Source: TMED109 sp002684605
Lineage (GTDB): Bacteria > Pseudomonadota > Alphaproteobacteria > TMED109
Length of the DNA: 64,000 bases
NCBI GenBank assembly: GCA_913046335.1
Contig: CAJWSU010000006.1
Span: 1-64,000, forward strand
Direction of reading: 5' to 3'
Part shown: positions 1 to 8,889 of the stretch, piece by piece
Position numbering within the stretch: the first letter of the stretch is position 1
Layout: every line of letters starts with the position of its first letter
The notes under the pieces: model-generated
Databases searched by the model: none
What the model saw: the letters and a program-made list of their open reading frames with translations, nothing else
What the model was told of the DNA's origin: nothing
Program-made: the position numbers and the translations under genes

Positions 1-19
1 TTAATAAAATCATCCATAA

Positions 20-886
20 TTAATTAAGCATATAAAGGTCTGTAATCATTACAACCCATATATAGAAGCCACAAATATTTGATTTATTAAATCCACGTAT
101 AAATTTACTAGTATCTTTGATTTTAGTTCGTAGAGCATGCAAAATTTGCCATATGCCTAAAATAATAATTATCATTATAGATAATGGGTTTAAATCATTG
201 AATATTAATGCCGTACAAAATATAATTGTACAAATCATATAAGAGAAAGCAGCAAATATTCCTGAGTATTTATGCATTTTGACAGCGGTTGATTTTACTC
301 CTGTAAGTAAATCATCATTATAATCTTGCATTGCGTACAATGTATCATAGCCTATAGTCCAAAAAATTGCCCCTATATATAAGATGATTACAGAAATATT
401 AGGGTAATTCTCTGATATACAGCTATATCCTACTAAAATACCTACATTAAAAGTAATTCCAAGCCATACCTGCGGAAAAAAAGTAACTCTTTTAGTTAGG
501 GGGTAAATAACTATTAAAGGAATACTTATAAGCGATATTATTATAGCAGGAATAGATAGGTTTATAAGTATTAAAAAACCTATAGATAACATTATAAAAA
601 TAAATATTATGCCTTCGGGAATACTAAGTTTGCCAGCTGCTATTGGTCTGTGTTTTGTTCTACTAGTTTTTTTATCTATATTTCTATCTAATATATCATT
701 CCAAGCACAACCTGCAGCTCTCATAATAAAAGAGCCAATCACTAACATTAGTGAAAAGAAAATTAAATTTTTTAAATCAGGTTTAGCCATAGCAATGCCC
801 CAGGTGCATGGCCAAGCTAGAAGTAAAGCGCCAGTAGGTGTATGAAACCTTCCTAAAATAATAAATTGTTTAATTTTCTTTAGCAT
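20..886 (-). CDS. ubiA: 4-hydroxybenzoate polyprenyltransferase
   Basis: Membrane enzyme that joins a polyprenyl chain to 4-hydroxybenzoate in ubiquinone synthesis. Both aspartate-rich motifs of the UbiA family are visible: NDILDRNIDKKTSR near the first third, and YAMQDYNDD in the second half. The protein is very hydrophobic, with about eight membrane spans. The reading frame stays open to 961 (313 aa), but the extra 25 residues are not family-like; the ATG at 886 gives 288 aa beginning MLKKIKQFIILGRFHTPTGA, which matches the usual UbiA length and N-terminus. It diverges from rsmE across a short gap, an arrangement common in alphaproteobacteria. The family is certain; the start is an inference. 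Confidence 0.93.
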   Translation of the reverse strand: MLKKIKQFIILGRFHTPTGALLLAWPCTWGIAMAKPDLKNLIFFSLMLVIGSFIMRAAGCAWNDILDRNIDKKTSRTKHRPIAAGKLSIPEGIIFIFIMLSIGFLILINLSIPAIIISLISIPLIVIYPLTKRVTFFPQVWLGITFNVGILVGYSCISENYPNISVIILYIGAIFWTIGYDTLYAMQDYNDDLLTGVKSTAVKMHKYSGIFAAFSYMICTIIFCTALIFNDLNPLSIMIIIILGIWQILHALRTKIKDTSKFIRGFNKSNICGFYIWVVMITDLYMLN

Positions 887-1002
887 ATTTTCTAATATTG
901 TTTGGTAATCAAAATGAATTAGTATTAAAATAAACTTTTTAATTACTTTTACTTCTATCATAGATATGATTCTTTTAGAAGATTAAGAATTGGATATATA
1001 AT

Positions 1003-1719
1003 TTGGCTTATCAATTTAAAACTAGAATTTATAGTGAATCTGCTCTAGTAGAGAATGCTAAGGTTTTATTAACCTCAAAACAATCTCATAAAATTATTAA
1101 TGTTTTAAGAATGAAAACTAATGAAGATATAGTCATATTTAATAGTAATTGTGGGGAATGGTTGGGAAATATTATTATTCAAAAATCTATAGTCACTGTT
1201 GTGTGTAATAAAATAATTAAACAAGCAAAAAAAGAAAGTGGGCCCTCCTTAATTTTTTCTCCTATAAAGCAAGTAAGGACTGATTGGTTGATAGAGAAAG
1301 CTACGGAATGTGGTGTAGAAAATTTATTGCCAAGCTTAATGAAGAGGACTGTAGTTAGAAAAGTTAACCTTGAAAGGTTAAGAAATAATACTATAGGAGC
1401 TGCAGAACAGACAGGAAGAATGAGTATTCCTCATATAGAGCCATTAAGGGATTATAAAGAGCAAATTGAATATTGTGAGAATTTAAATAAAACAATAATT
1501 TTTTGTGATGAATTACGTATGTCACCAATAATTACTGAGTTTTACCAAGAATTAAATCCTCAAGACATAGCTTTAGTGATTGGTCCTGAGGGTGGATTTG
1601 ATGATTCAGAAAGAGATTATATTCAGACTAATATAGAGAATTTAATTGAATGTAGCCTTGGGCCAAGGGTATATAGAGCAGAAACAGCAGCTTTAGTAGC
1701 ATTGGCATTATTTCAATAA
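1003..1719 (+). CDS. rsmE: 16S rRNA (uracil-1498-N3)-methyltransferase
   Basis: Methylates N3 of U1498 in 16S rRNA using S-adenosylmethionine. The SPOUT-type knot motifs are clear: GPEGGFDDSE around residue 195 and RAETAA near residue 228, just before the C-terminus. At 238 aa it has normal RsmE length. The start is TTG at 1003; no better in-frame ATG lies upstream. It is followed after 25 bases by gshA, so the two are probably co-transcribed. Confidence 0.93.
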   Translation: MAYQFKTRIYSESALVENAKVLLTSKQSHKIINVLRMKTNEDIVIFNSNCGEWLGNIIIQKSIVTVVCNKIIKQAKKESGPSLIFSPIKQVRTDWLIEKATECGVENLLPSLMKRTVVRKVNLERLRNNTIGAAEQTGRMSIPHIEPLRDYKEQIEYCENLNKTIIFCDELRMSPIITEFYQELNPQDIALVIGPEGGFDDSERDYIQTNIENLIECSLGPRVYRAETAALVALALFQ

Positions 1720-1744
1720 TTTTAAAGTTTAGAAAGTCAAATAT

Positions 1745-3079
1745 ATGAGTCTTAATAAAGCTGATCTTCTTAAATGGTTTGAGGATGGATGTAAGCCAAA
1801 AAATTTATTTAGAATAGGAACTGAGCATGAGAAGTTTGTTTATAAATTAGATACTTTGAAACCTGTTTCCTATAATGAAGCTTCAGGTATTAAGAATATT
1901 CTTAAATCTTTGATTAGATTTGGATGGCAAGAAGTTCATGAAGAGGGTAATCTTATAGCTTTAAAAAAAGATAATCAATCAATTACTCTAGAGCCAGGTG
2001 GACAGTTAGAACTTTCAGGGGCACCTTTAGAAAATATCCATCAAACATGCAATGAAGTAAATGAACATTTAAAACAAGTAAAAGCGGTTGGTGATGAGCT
2101 TAATGTAGGATTTTTAGGAGTTGGAGCTAGAATAGAAGGAAAATTATCCTCTGATTTATGGATGCCTAAGCCAAGATATAAAATTATGAGAAATTATATG
2201 CCATTGGTAGGTAATTTAGGATTAGAAATGATGGCTGATACATGCACAGTTCAGGTCAATTTAGACTATTCTTCAGAGCAAGATATGAGTAGAAAGTTAA
2301 AAACTTCTTTTATCTTACAGCCTATCGTTACAGCTTTATTTGCCAGTTCACCTATAAAAAACAAGAAATCATCAGAGTATCTTTCTAGAAGAGCAGCTAT
2401 ATGGTTTGATGTTGATAAAAACCGCTGCGGCACGCCTGATTTTATCTTTAATAAAAATTTGGGTTTTGAATCTTGGGTTGATTATGCGCTTAATGTGCCT
2501 ATGTATTTTGTTAGAAGAAATGGGCAATATATAAATTGTGCAGGAGAATCTTTTAAAAAATTTATGCTTGGGCAGCTCAAAAGTTTACCTAAAGAAAAAC
2601 CAACAATATTAGATTGGGAAGATCATATTAGTACAATTTTTACTGAAGTAAGGCTTAAACAATATATAGAGTTTAGAGGAGCAGATTCTGGTCCTTGGAG
2701 AAGTTTATGTGCATTGCCTGCTCTTTGGGTAGGGCTGCTTTATGATAATGACGCATTAAATGAAGCTGAAAGTTTAGCCAAGAGTTGGTCTCTTGAGATG
2801 TATAATAAAGCTTACAAAGAAGTGCCAAAATATGGATTGGATCTTTTAATAAATAAAAGGTCTATAAATGACTATGCCAAAGAATTAATTGCAATTTCTA
2901 AAAGAGGCTTAAAAAAAAGAAGTATGTTGGATGCTACGGGTAATGATGAAAGCGGATATTTAAATCAACTAGAAGAAATTACAAGGTCAGGAAAAAACCA
3001 AGCTAAAAGAATGTTATCTATATGGAATAATGAGAGTGATGAAGGCCTAAAACACATATATGAAAAATATTCTTATTAA
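1745..3079 (+). CDS. gshA: Glutamate-cysteine ligase (plant/alphaproteobacterial type)
   Basis: Makes gamma-glutamylcysteine, the first step of glutathione synthesis. At 444 aa it fits the plant/alphaproteobacterial GCL type rather than the enterobacterial GshA. Motifs seen: GTEHEKFVY near residue 25 and LEPGGQLELSG near residue 85, both part of the glutamate/ATP site, and EFRGADSGP around residue 310. It follows rsmE in the same direction and ends 11 bases from the convergent tldD gene. The gshB partner is not in the window. Confidence 0.93.
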   Translation: MSLNKADLLKWFEDGCKPKNLFRIGTEHEKFVYKLDTLKPVSYNEASGIKNILKSLIRFGWQEVHEEGNLIALKKDNQSITLEPGGQLELSGAPLENIHQTCNEVNEHLKQVKAVGDELNVGFLGVGARIEGKLSSDLWMPKPRYKIMRNYMPLVGNLGLEMMADTCTVQVNLDYSSEQDMSRKLKTSFILQPIVTALFASSPIKNKKSSEYLSRRAAIWFDVDKNRCGTPDFIFNKNLGFESWVDYALNVPMYFVRRNGQYINCAGESFKKFMLGQLKSLPKEKPTILDWEDHISTIFTEVRLKQYIEFRGADSGPWRSLCALPALWVGLLYDNDALNEAESLAKSWSLEMYNKAYKEVPKYGLDLLINKRSINDYAKELIAISKRGLKKRSMLDATGNDESGYLNQLEEITRSGKNQAKRMLSIWNNESDEGLKHIYEKYSY

Positions 3080-3090
3080 GAAAAATTAAA

Positions 3091-4527
3091 CTAGCTAGTC
3101 TCTGTTCCTCCAACTGTCAAACCATCTATTTTTAAAGTAGGTTGACCAACGCCAACTGGAACACCTTGACCATTTTTTCCACATGTTCCTATACCAGGGT
3201 CTAATTCCATATCATTACCAATCATTGACACTTTCTTAAGTACGTCAAATCCAGAGCCTATTAATGTTGCTCCTTTAACAGGGTCAGTAATTTTTCCATC
3301 TTCGATTTTATAAGCTTCACTTGCAGAAAAAACAAATTTGCCATTTGTAATATCAACTTGTCCTCCAGCAAAAGATTTAGCATAAATACCATTTTTTGTG
3401 CTTTCTAGTATTTCATAAGGATCTTTATCACCGGAAACCATTATGGTATTACGCATTCTAGGCATAGGCTGATGAGCATAAGATTGCCTTCTACCATTTC
3501 CTGTAGATTTTGTGCTCATTAATCTTGCATTTAACCTATCTTGCATATAGCCTACTAACTTTCCTTTTTCGATTAGTACAGTTTTTTCAGTAGGTGTTCC
3601 TTCATCATCAATTGAAAGAGATCCTCTTTTAGAGTCAATTGTACCATCATCTATAACTGTAACCCCATCTGTTGCAACTTTCTCTCCCAAGAGATGTGAA
3701 AAAACACTAGTTTTCTTTCTATTAAAATCTCCTTCTAACCCATGTCCAATTGCTTCATGTAGTAATATTCCTGGCCAACCTGGCCCAAGTACTACAGTCA
3801 TTTCTCCGGCTGGTGCAGGTTTTGCTTCTATCATTATTAGAGCTTGTCTTAGAGCCTCATCTACATGGTATTTCCAATTTTTTTCATCTAGAAGAAGATC
3901 ATAGCCATATCTACCACCTGACCCATAAGAGCCTGTTTCCATCTTATTTTTATTTTTTACAGTTATGTTCACACCTAGCCTTACTAAAGGCCTTATATCA
4001 TCTAACATTTGACCATCTGCTCTTAAAATACGAACAGCTTCCCATGAAGAAGCTAATGATACGCTAACTTGTTCAACTTTATTATTAAGAGAACGTGCGT
4101 ATTCATTAATATTTTGAAGTACTTTAACTTTTTCTTTAAACTCTACTGAAGATATAGGATTGTCAGGTTTATAAAAACTTCGATTACTTCTTATTGGAGA
4201 AACATCTATTTCTTTATGATCTTTTGAGATTACATCTTGTACAGTTTTAGAGGCTCTCTTTAAAGTTTCTTTTGAGATTTCAGAAGCATGAGCATAACCT
4301 ACAACTTCTCCCGATAAAGATCTTAATCCAAAACCTATATCTTTACTTGAGTTTGCCATTTTTAATTTTCCATCGTCAAAGGAAAAGCTTTCGTTTTCAG
4401 AAGACTGCATGTAAAGTTCACCATCTTCTGCTCCGGACAAAGCATTGGATACTACTTTTTCAGTATATGATTTACTAATATCATTATTTTCAAAAAATAT
4501 TTTGTCTAAGTTGTTCATATTATACAT
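3091..4527 (-). CDS. tldD: Metalloprotease TldD
   Basis: TldD, which with TldE/PmbA forms a zinc protease acting on unfolded or modified small peptides. The metal motif HEAIGHGLEGD (HExxxH type) lies near residue 257, and the Gly-rich C-terminal region (GTCGKNGQGVPVGVGQP) is typical. The frame extends to 4542, but a GGGAG Shine-Dalgarno sits 7 bases before the ATG at 4527, so I chose that start (478 aa). TldD/TldE process some ribosomal peptides; the peptide-derived cofactor PQQ is also made by this genome, but a link is only speculation. No pmbA is seen here. Confidence 0.93.
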   Translation of the reverse strand: MYNMNNLDKIFFENNDISKSYTEKVVSNALSGAEDGELYMQSSENESFSFDDGKLKMANSSKDIGFGLRSLSGEVVGYAHASEISKETLKRASKTVQDVISKDHKEIDVSPIRSNRSFYKPDNPISSVEFKEKVKVLQNINEYARSLNNKVEQVSVSLASSWEAVRILRADGQMLDDIRPLVRLGVNITVKNKNKMETGSYGSGGRYGYDLLLDEKNWKYHVDEALRQALIMIEAKPAPAGEMTVVLGPGWPGILLHEAIGHGLEGDFNRKKTSVFSHLLGEKVATDGVTVIDDGTIDSKRGSLSIDDEGTPTEKTVLIEKGKLVGYMQDRLNARLMSTKSTGNGRRQSYAHQPMPRMRNTIMVSGDKDPYEILESTKNGIYAKSFAGGQVDITNGKFVFSASEAYKIEDGKITDPVKGATLIGSGFDVLKKVSMIGNDMELDPGIGTCGKNGQGVPVGVGQPTLKIDGLTVGGTETS

Positions 4528-4571
4528 TAATTGCTCCCACATACATATACTTACATAACTGCTAAATTAGA

Positions 4572-5693
4572 TTAATTTTTTTTCATAAATTCATTAATTA
4601 TTTTAGACACAAAAATATTTTCTTTTTCTAAACCTATAGTAATTCTTAAGAACTCAGGTAAACCGTATTCAGCTACTTTTCTAACAAAAATATTATTTTT
4701 CTCTAAATAATCATAGCATGCATTAGCTTGCTTGGTATTATTAAATTTAGCTAAAACAAAATTGCCAACTCCTGGAATTATTTCTATTCCATTTTTTTGT
4801 AGTTCTTTTTCTATAAACGGCTTCCAAATATTATTATGATTTATAGCGTCATCTATAAATTTTGTATCGTGGAGAGCAGCAATTGCTGCTTGTTGTGCAA
4901 TAGTATTAATATTAAATGGAAGTCTAATTCTATTTAAAAGTTCTACTACTTCTTTTGATGCATATGCCCATCCAATCCTAAGCGCAGCTAAACCATATAT
5001 CTTAGAAAAAGTTCTTGTACATATAATATTATTATATATATGTGCAAGCTCTATGCCATTTGTATAATCTTCTCTGTCTACATATTCTGCATAAGCTGAG
5101 TCTATTACTAAAAGGCAATCATTAGGCAGCTCTTCTCTTAATGTAATAAGTTCTTTTCGAGTTAAGTAGGTTCCAGTAGGATTATTAGGATTTGCAATAA
5201 AGCAAACCTTTGTTTCTTTAGAGCATACTTTTAATATTTCTTTTACATCTGCTTTATAATTTATTTCAGAAGCAACTATTGGATTGGCACCAGCGGCTTT
5301 AGTAGCAATAGGATATACTAAAAAGCCATGCTTACTATATAGTATTTCATCACCAGGCCCTGCAAAACAATTTGCAATCATTGATAAAATCTCATCTGAT
5401 CCATTTCCACAAATAATATTATCTATATTTATATTATGAAAATTTCCTATTGCCTTTCTTAATTCTTGAGAGCTTCCGTCAGGATAGCGAGCTAAATTAC
5501 CAGAAGAATTCTTTATTATTTTTAAGGCTTTATTAGAAGTTCCTAAAGGCGTTTCATTAGAAGATAATTTAATAACTAATTTATTATTTAAAGATCCAGA
5601 TTTTCCTGGAATATATGGAGCTATATCTAATATTGATTTTTTTGGTTTAATTGTAATGTTTTGTCTCCTAATTTTATTGTAATATTTTTTCAA
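4572..5693 (-). CDS. hisC: Histidinol-phosphate aminotransferase family (HisC-like)
   Basis: PLP-dependent class I/II aminotransferase of the HisC branch, 373 aa. Visible motifs are SSNETPLG near the N-terminus, ANPNNPTGTY mid-protein, and the PLP lysine in TFSKIYGLAALRIGWA near residue 227. HisC converts imidazole-acetol phosphate to histidinol phosphate, and in alphaproteobacteria often also transaminates aromatic keto acids. No other his gene is nearby, so an aromatic-aminotransferase role is possible. The gene overlaps the preceding small gene by 20 bases, suggesting translational coupling. Confidence 0.88.
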   Translation of the reverse strand: MKKYYNKIRRQNITIKPKKSILDIAPYIPGKSGSLNNKLVIKLSSNETPLGTSNKALKIIKNSSGNLARYPDGSSQELRKAIGNFHNINIDNIICGNGSDEILSMIANCFAGPGDEILYSKHGFLVYPIATKAAGANPIVASEINYKADVKEILKVCSKETKVCFIANPNNPTGTYLTRKELITLREELPNDCLLVIDSAYAEYVDREDYTNGIELAHIYNNIICTRTFSKIYGLAALRIGWAYASKEVVELLNRIRLPFNINTIAQQAAIAALHDTKFIDDAINHNNIWKPFIEKELQKNGIEIIPGVGNFVLAKFNNTKQANACYDYLEKNNIFVRKVAEYGLPEFLRITIGLEKENIFVSKIINEFMKKN

Positions 5694-6045
5694 TAGTTTT
5701 TAACAAAATATTATTAGTTTGTTCATTATATCCATGAATTACATAAGGAACAAATGAGGTAATTGCATTTTTGTCATTTTGTGTCTCTAAATTATTAATT
5801 GAACAATATATTATGGGAGTAATTATATCTTTGACAACTTTAATAGTTTCAGAAATTGGAACAAAATTATAATTAACTATAACTATTAGATCTGCTTTTT
5901 TTGAGGCACTTAATAAAGCTTTAGCAGATGATTCGTCGTCTTTTATTATAATATTAGTTATAGACATATTATTTTTATTTAATAATTCATTATTATCTTC
6001 TAAAGAGAATGAATCTGAAATGATATAAATAGTTTTATTGGTCAT
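5674..6045 (-). CDS. Hypothetical protein, no recognised family
   Basis: 123-aa soluble protein that I do not recognise. Alternating strands such as KTIYIISD, ADLIVIVNY and TPIIYCSI suggest a small alpha/beta (Rossmann- or flavodoxin-like) fold, but no cofactor motif is visible. It is a real gene by context: its ATG overlaps the stop of the CoA-transferase gene (ATGA) and its 3' end overlaps hisC by 20 bases, so it sits inside a three-gene operon. It lacks a signal peptide and membrane segments. Confidence 0.65.
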   Translation of the reverse strand: MTNKTIYIISDSFSLEDNNELLNKNNMSITNIIIKDDESSAKALLSASKKADLIVIVNYNFVPISETIKVVKDIITPIIYCSINNLETQNDKNAITSFVPYVIHGYNEQTNNILLKTIEKILQ

Positions 6046-7157
6046 GTTTCTTCCATATATAATAAATTTGCTTCTCCTAGTTTTGGAGCAGATTTAATCA
6101 CATCTTTTGTTTTCCATGTAGGTGCAAGGAGAGTTGGTATTGCTAATATTTTTTCTGTTCCTAATCTCATTTCTGCAGTTAATAACTCTCTTTCTATTAT
6201 TTGAGCATTTGACATTGCTTCTTTTAAGGAGCTAACTATTGAGCAACATATATTATCTTCTTTAGATAAAGTTCCTTTCCAATACTCTGTTTCTTTCTCT
6301 TTTATTAATTTAATAATTGCTACTTTTGTAGCATTTGGATTAATACTATCATCAATAAATTCTTGTGGTAAATTAATAACCTCACAAAATCGAAGCCAGA
6401 ATTTTTCTTCTAATGCTCCTAAGGCTATATAGCCTTTATTTAATGTCTCATAAATACCGTAGCGAGGACTGGCGCCAGTTAACTGTAAGTCTCCTCCTTC
6501 TGCGTAATAATTTTTTGCAGTTAAGCCTAATGCCATCCACATAAATGGAAAAAGGTTATCAGTCATAGAAATGTCTAAAAATTTTCCTTGTCCTGTTTTT
6601 TCTACTTCTCTTAGAGCTAATAAAATATTGATAACAGCAGGATAGCTTCCCCCTGCAATATCGGCTATTTGTGTATTAGGCATAGCTGGTGCCCCATCTT
6701 TTTCTCTTGATAATGATAGTAAGCCAGACTCTGCCATATAATTTAAATCATGCGCAGCTACGAGCTTTTTAGGCCCAGTTTGACCATAGCCTGTTATTGA
6801 GCAATGAATAATATTAGGTTTGATTTTCAATAGGCTATTAAAATCTAGGCCTAAACGTTTCATTACTCCGGGCCTAAATTGGTCTATAACTATATCTGCA
6901 GATTTGATTAAATTTATAACCTTATTGTATCCTTCTTTAGATTTTATATCTAATTCTATTGATCTTTTTCCTTTATTTAGCAGTCCAAATAAAACACTTT
7001 CACCTTCTATAAATGGGGGAGACCTTCTCATATCTTCGCCTCCCGGCCTTTCTATTTTAATAACTTCTGCTCCGGCTTCCGCAAGGATTAATGTTGCCAT
7101 CGGCCCAGGTAGTAAAGTAGATAAGTCTATTATTTTAATACCATCTAATGGTTTCAT
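6042..7157 (-). CDS. CaiB/BaiF family CoA transferase
   Basis: Class III (family III) CoA transferase or alpha-methylacyl-CoA racemase-like enzyme. The N-terminus PLDGIKIIDLSTLLPGP and the segment IKIERPGGEDMR are hallmarks, and the likely catalytic aspartate is in TQIADIAGGSYP near residue 167. Shorter than formyl-CoA transferase and closer in length to Amacr-type enzymes (~371 aa). An upstream in-frame ATG exists at 7169, but GGAGAG lies 8 bases before the ATG at 7157, so I use that. It is the first gene of an operon with the small orphan and hisC. The substrate cannot be told from sequence. Confidence 0.88.
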   Translation of the reverse strand: MKPLDGIKIIDLSTLLPGPMATLILAEAGAEVIKIERPGGEDMRRSPPFIEGESVLFGLLNKGKRSIELDIKSKEGYNKVINLIKSADIVIDQFRPGVMKRLGLDFNSLLKIKPNIIHCSITGYGQTGPKKLVAAHDLNYMAESGLLSLSREKDGAPAMPNTQIADIAGGSYPAVINILLALREVEKTGQGKFLDISMTDNLFPFMWMALGLTAKNYYAEGGDLQLTGASPRYGIYETLNKGYIALGALEEKFWLRFCEVINLPQEFIDDSINPNATKVAIIKLIKEKETEYWKGTLSKEDNICCSIVSSLKEAMSNAQIIERELLTAEMRLGTEKILAIPTLLAPTWKTKDVIKSAPKLGEANLLYMEET

Positions 7158-7169
7158 AAAACTCTCCAT

Positions 7170-7485
7170 ATATATTACTATATAATAATTTAAATATTAT
7201 AGTAGACAATTTTATATTAAGTTTTATTTTTATACCAACTAGTATTTTAAAATTGACAATAATATGTTTATATAGTTTATTCAGATATTAACATATGTTG
7301 GTTTATTAATATAAGTCTATTATATTAAGTATATAAAATGTGAATATGAATAGTTTTTATATTTTTTTTACGGCCTGCCTAGCAATACTAGAATAAATTT
7401 ATTGTTGCTCTTTATGGCAGCTTTAAATATGGCGAGGTTTAACTAAGAGGTAAGATAAAGTAATTATGTTAAGGAAAGCAGAATA
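7170..7485. promoter_or_regulatory. Intergenic control region between CaiB operon and sox operon
   Basis: 316 bases without a gene, lying between two divergent operons. A TTGACA hexamer occurs at 7253-7258; a TTTATT lies 17 bases downstream, so a promoter toward soxX is possible but the -10 is weak. A slightly more G+C-rich patch at about 7370-7385 (ACGGCCTGCCTAGCAATACT) stands out from its AT-rich surroundings but forms no strong hairpin that I could see. AAGGAA at 7471-7476 is the soxX ribosome-binding site. No tRNA or riboswitch was recognised. Confidence 0.35.
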
Positions 7486-7938
7486 ATGTATTTTAAATTA
7501 TTTATATTAATAGTTATAAACTTTTATTTTTTTGTAAATACTACCTATTCTAATAATGATATAAATAACTATAAAATAGTGGGTGATACAATACCTCTAT
7601 CTTTAACGTCATCAAATGGAGATTTTGAGAGAGGTCGTGATATAGCTCTTTCGAGAGAAGGTAATTGTTTGGCTTGTCATGTAGTGCCTAATATTGATGA
7701 TAAATTTCAAGGAAATATTGGTCCTAGTTTGGCAGGTGTTGGAAATCGTTATACATTAGGAGAGTTGAGACTGAGGTTAGTTGATCCATACATAATTAAT
7801 CCTAGTACATTAATGCCTGCTTTTTTTAAAACTGAAGGTTTGAATAGGGTTGATGAAAATTATAAGGGAAAACCAATATTAACTGCGCAGCAAATTGAAG
7901 ATGTTATAAGTTGGTTGGTAACTTTAAAAAGTAATTAA
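7486..7938 (+). CDS. soxX: Sulfur-oxidation c-type cytochrome SoxX
   Basis: Periplasmic monoheme cytochrome that pairs with SoxA to couple thiosulfate oxidatively to the SoxY cysteine. An N-terminal hydrophobic signal (residues 3-20) precedes one heme site, C61-LA-C64-H65, with the methionine ligand probably M110 in NPSTLMPAF. At 150 aa it has SoxX size. ATG at 7486 follows AAGGAA by 9 bases. First gene of soxXYZA; the gap to soxY is 15 bases. Confidence 0.92.
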   Translation: MYFKLFILIVINFYFFVNTTYSNNDINNYKIVGDTIPLSLTSSNGDFERGRDIALSREGNCLACHVVPNIDDKFQGNIGPSLAGVGNRYTLGELRLRLVDPYIINPSTLMPAFFKTEGLNRVDENYKGKPILTAQQIEDVISWLVTLKSN

Positions 7939-7953
7939 GTACAAGGCTATAAT

Positions 7954-8478
7954 ATGAGTATTAAAAAAAGTATTTTAACGAGAAGAGCAGTTTTTGGCTT
8001 AATAACCGGTTTTATATATACATCATATTCAAAATTTTCACTCGCAGATCAGAAAGTAGGTAGTCCATTTAGAGATCGTTTCCAAACTTATCGGCAAACG
8101 TTTAGGATAGAACCTGATCCAGAAGAAGCCAAAAGAATCTTAAGAAATATTATTAAAGGAAGAGAAGTTAGAAAAGATCTTATCTCCTTAAAAGCACCAG
8201 ATATTGCAGAAAATGGAAATACAGTTCCTATTAGTTTTGAAGTAGAATGTTCAATGGAAGGCCAAGATTATCCTAATGTAGTACATATACTAGTGCTCGA
8301 TAATCCTTTTCCAGAGATAGCAAAATTTTATTTTTCACCTGAATCTGGAGAGGCAAGTGTTGATATACGAATAAGGATGAGAACTAGCTCAGATATTATA
8401 GTAGTTGCAGAAATGCAAGATGGCACAGTTGGAGAGACCAAGTCTTTTGTAGATGTTACAATAGGAGCTTGCAGTTAA
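7954..8478 (+). CDS. soxY: Thiosulfate oxidation carrier protein SoxY
   Basis: Covalent sulfur carrier of the Sox pathway, 174 aa. The N-terminus (ILTRRAVFGL) is a twin-arginine-like export signal, as usual for SoxY, which is exported folded with SoxZ. The protein ends VDVTIGACS. The family normally ends in a flexible GGCGG arm whose cysteine carries the substrate; here the cysteine is kept but the two glycines after it are replaced by a single serine and one before it by alanine. The stop codon overlaps the soxZ start (TAATG). Confidence 0.92.
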   Translation: MSIKKSILTRRAVFGLITGFIYTSYSKFSLADQKVGSPFRDRFQTYRQTFRIEPDPEEAKRILRNIIKGREVRKDLISLKAPDIAENGNTVPISFEVECSMEGQDYPNVVHILVLDNPFPEIAKFYFSPESGEASVDIRIRMRTSSDIIVVAEMQDGTVGETKSFVDVTIGACS

Positions 8479-8888
8479 TGGCAAATGAAGTAAGAAAAAA
8501 TTGGAGAAGGAGGTTAAAGGTCCCGGCTACAGCTTTAAAAGGTGAAATTATTACTATTAAAACTATGGCGGAGCATATCATGGAGCCAGGTGTTAGACGT
8601 GATCCAGAAACTGGTGTTATATATCCAAAAAAAATAATAGACCTTGTAATTTGTCGTTTTAATGGCAAGCAGTTTTATAAAACTCATTGGTATTCTGGAG
8701 TATCTGCTAACCCATTTATGGCATTTAAAATGAAAGCAATTACATCCGGTTTATTAGAAGTTGAGTGGATAGATGATTATGGACAATCTAGTTATAAAAA
8801 AGCAGTAATTATAGTATATGATAAAAATGGAAAAGAAATTATTCCTGTTAAGTTAGATAAAGCAAGTTCTGTTAAAGAAGTATTATAA
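8478..8888 (+). CDS. soxZ: Thiosulfate oxidation carrier complex protein SoxZ
   Basis: Ig-like partner of SoxY, 136 aa. Recognised by KVPATALKGEIITIKTMAEHIMEPG, seen in pieces near residues 14-38, followed by a NPFMAFKMKAITSG strand and a WIDDYG turn, all in SoxZ order. It is somewhat longer than the typical ~100-110 aa, with an extra C-terminal tail (after ~residue 115). The start is the ATG in TAATG at 8478; a TTG three codons upstream is in frame but unlikely. It has no signal peptide, consistent with export as a SoxY passenger. Confidence 0.92.
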   Translation: MANEVRKNWRRRLKVPATALKGEIITIKTMAEHIMEPGVRRDPETGVIYPKKIIDLVICRFNGKQFYKTHWYSGVSANPFMAFKMKAITSGLLEVEWIDDYGQSSYKKAVIIVYDKNGKEIIPVKLDKASSVKEVL

Positions 8889-8889
8889 T

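Noticed and set aside
609..845. Plus-strand reading frame over ubiA
   Set aside because: Antisense shadow of ubiA; the real product on the minus strand has all UbiA motifs.
3750..4067. Plus-strand frame over tldD
   Set aside because: Shadow frame opposite the TldD metal-site region; low-complexity leucine/histidine-rich translation.
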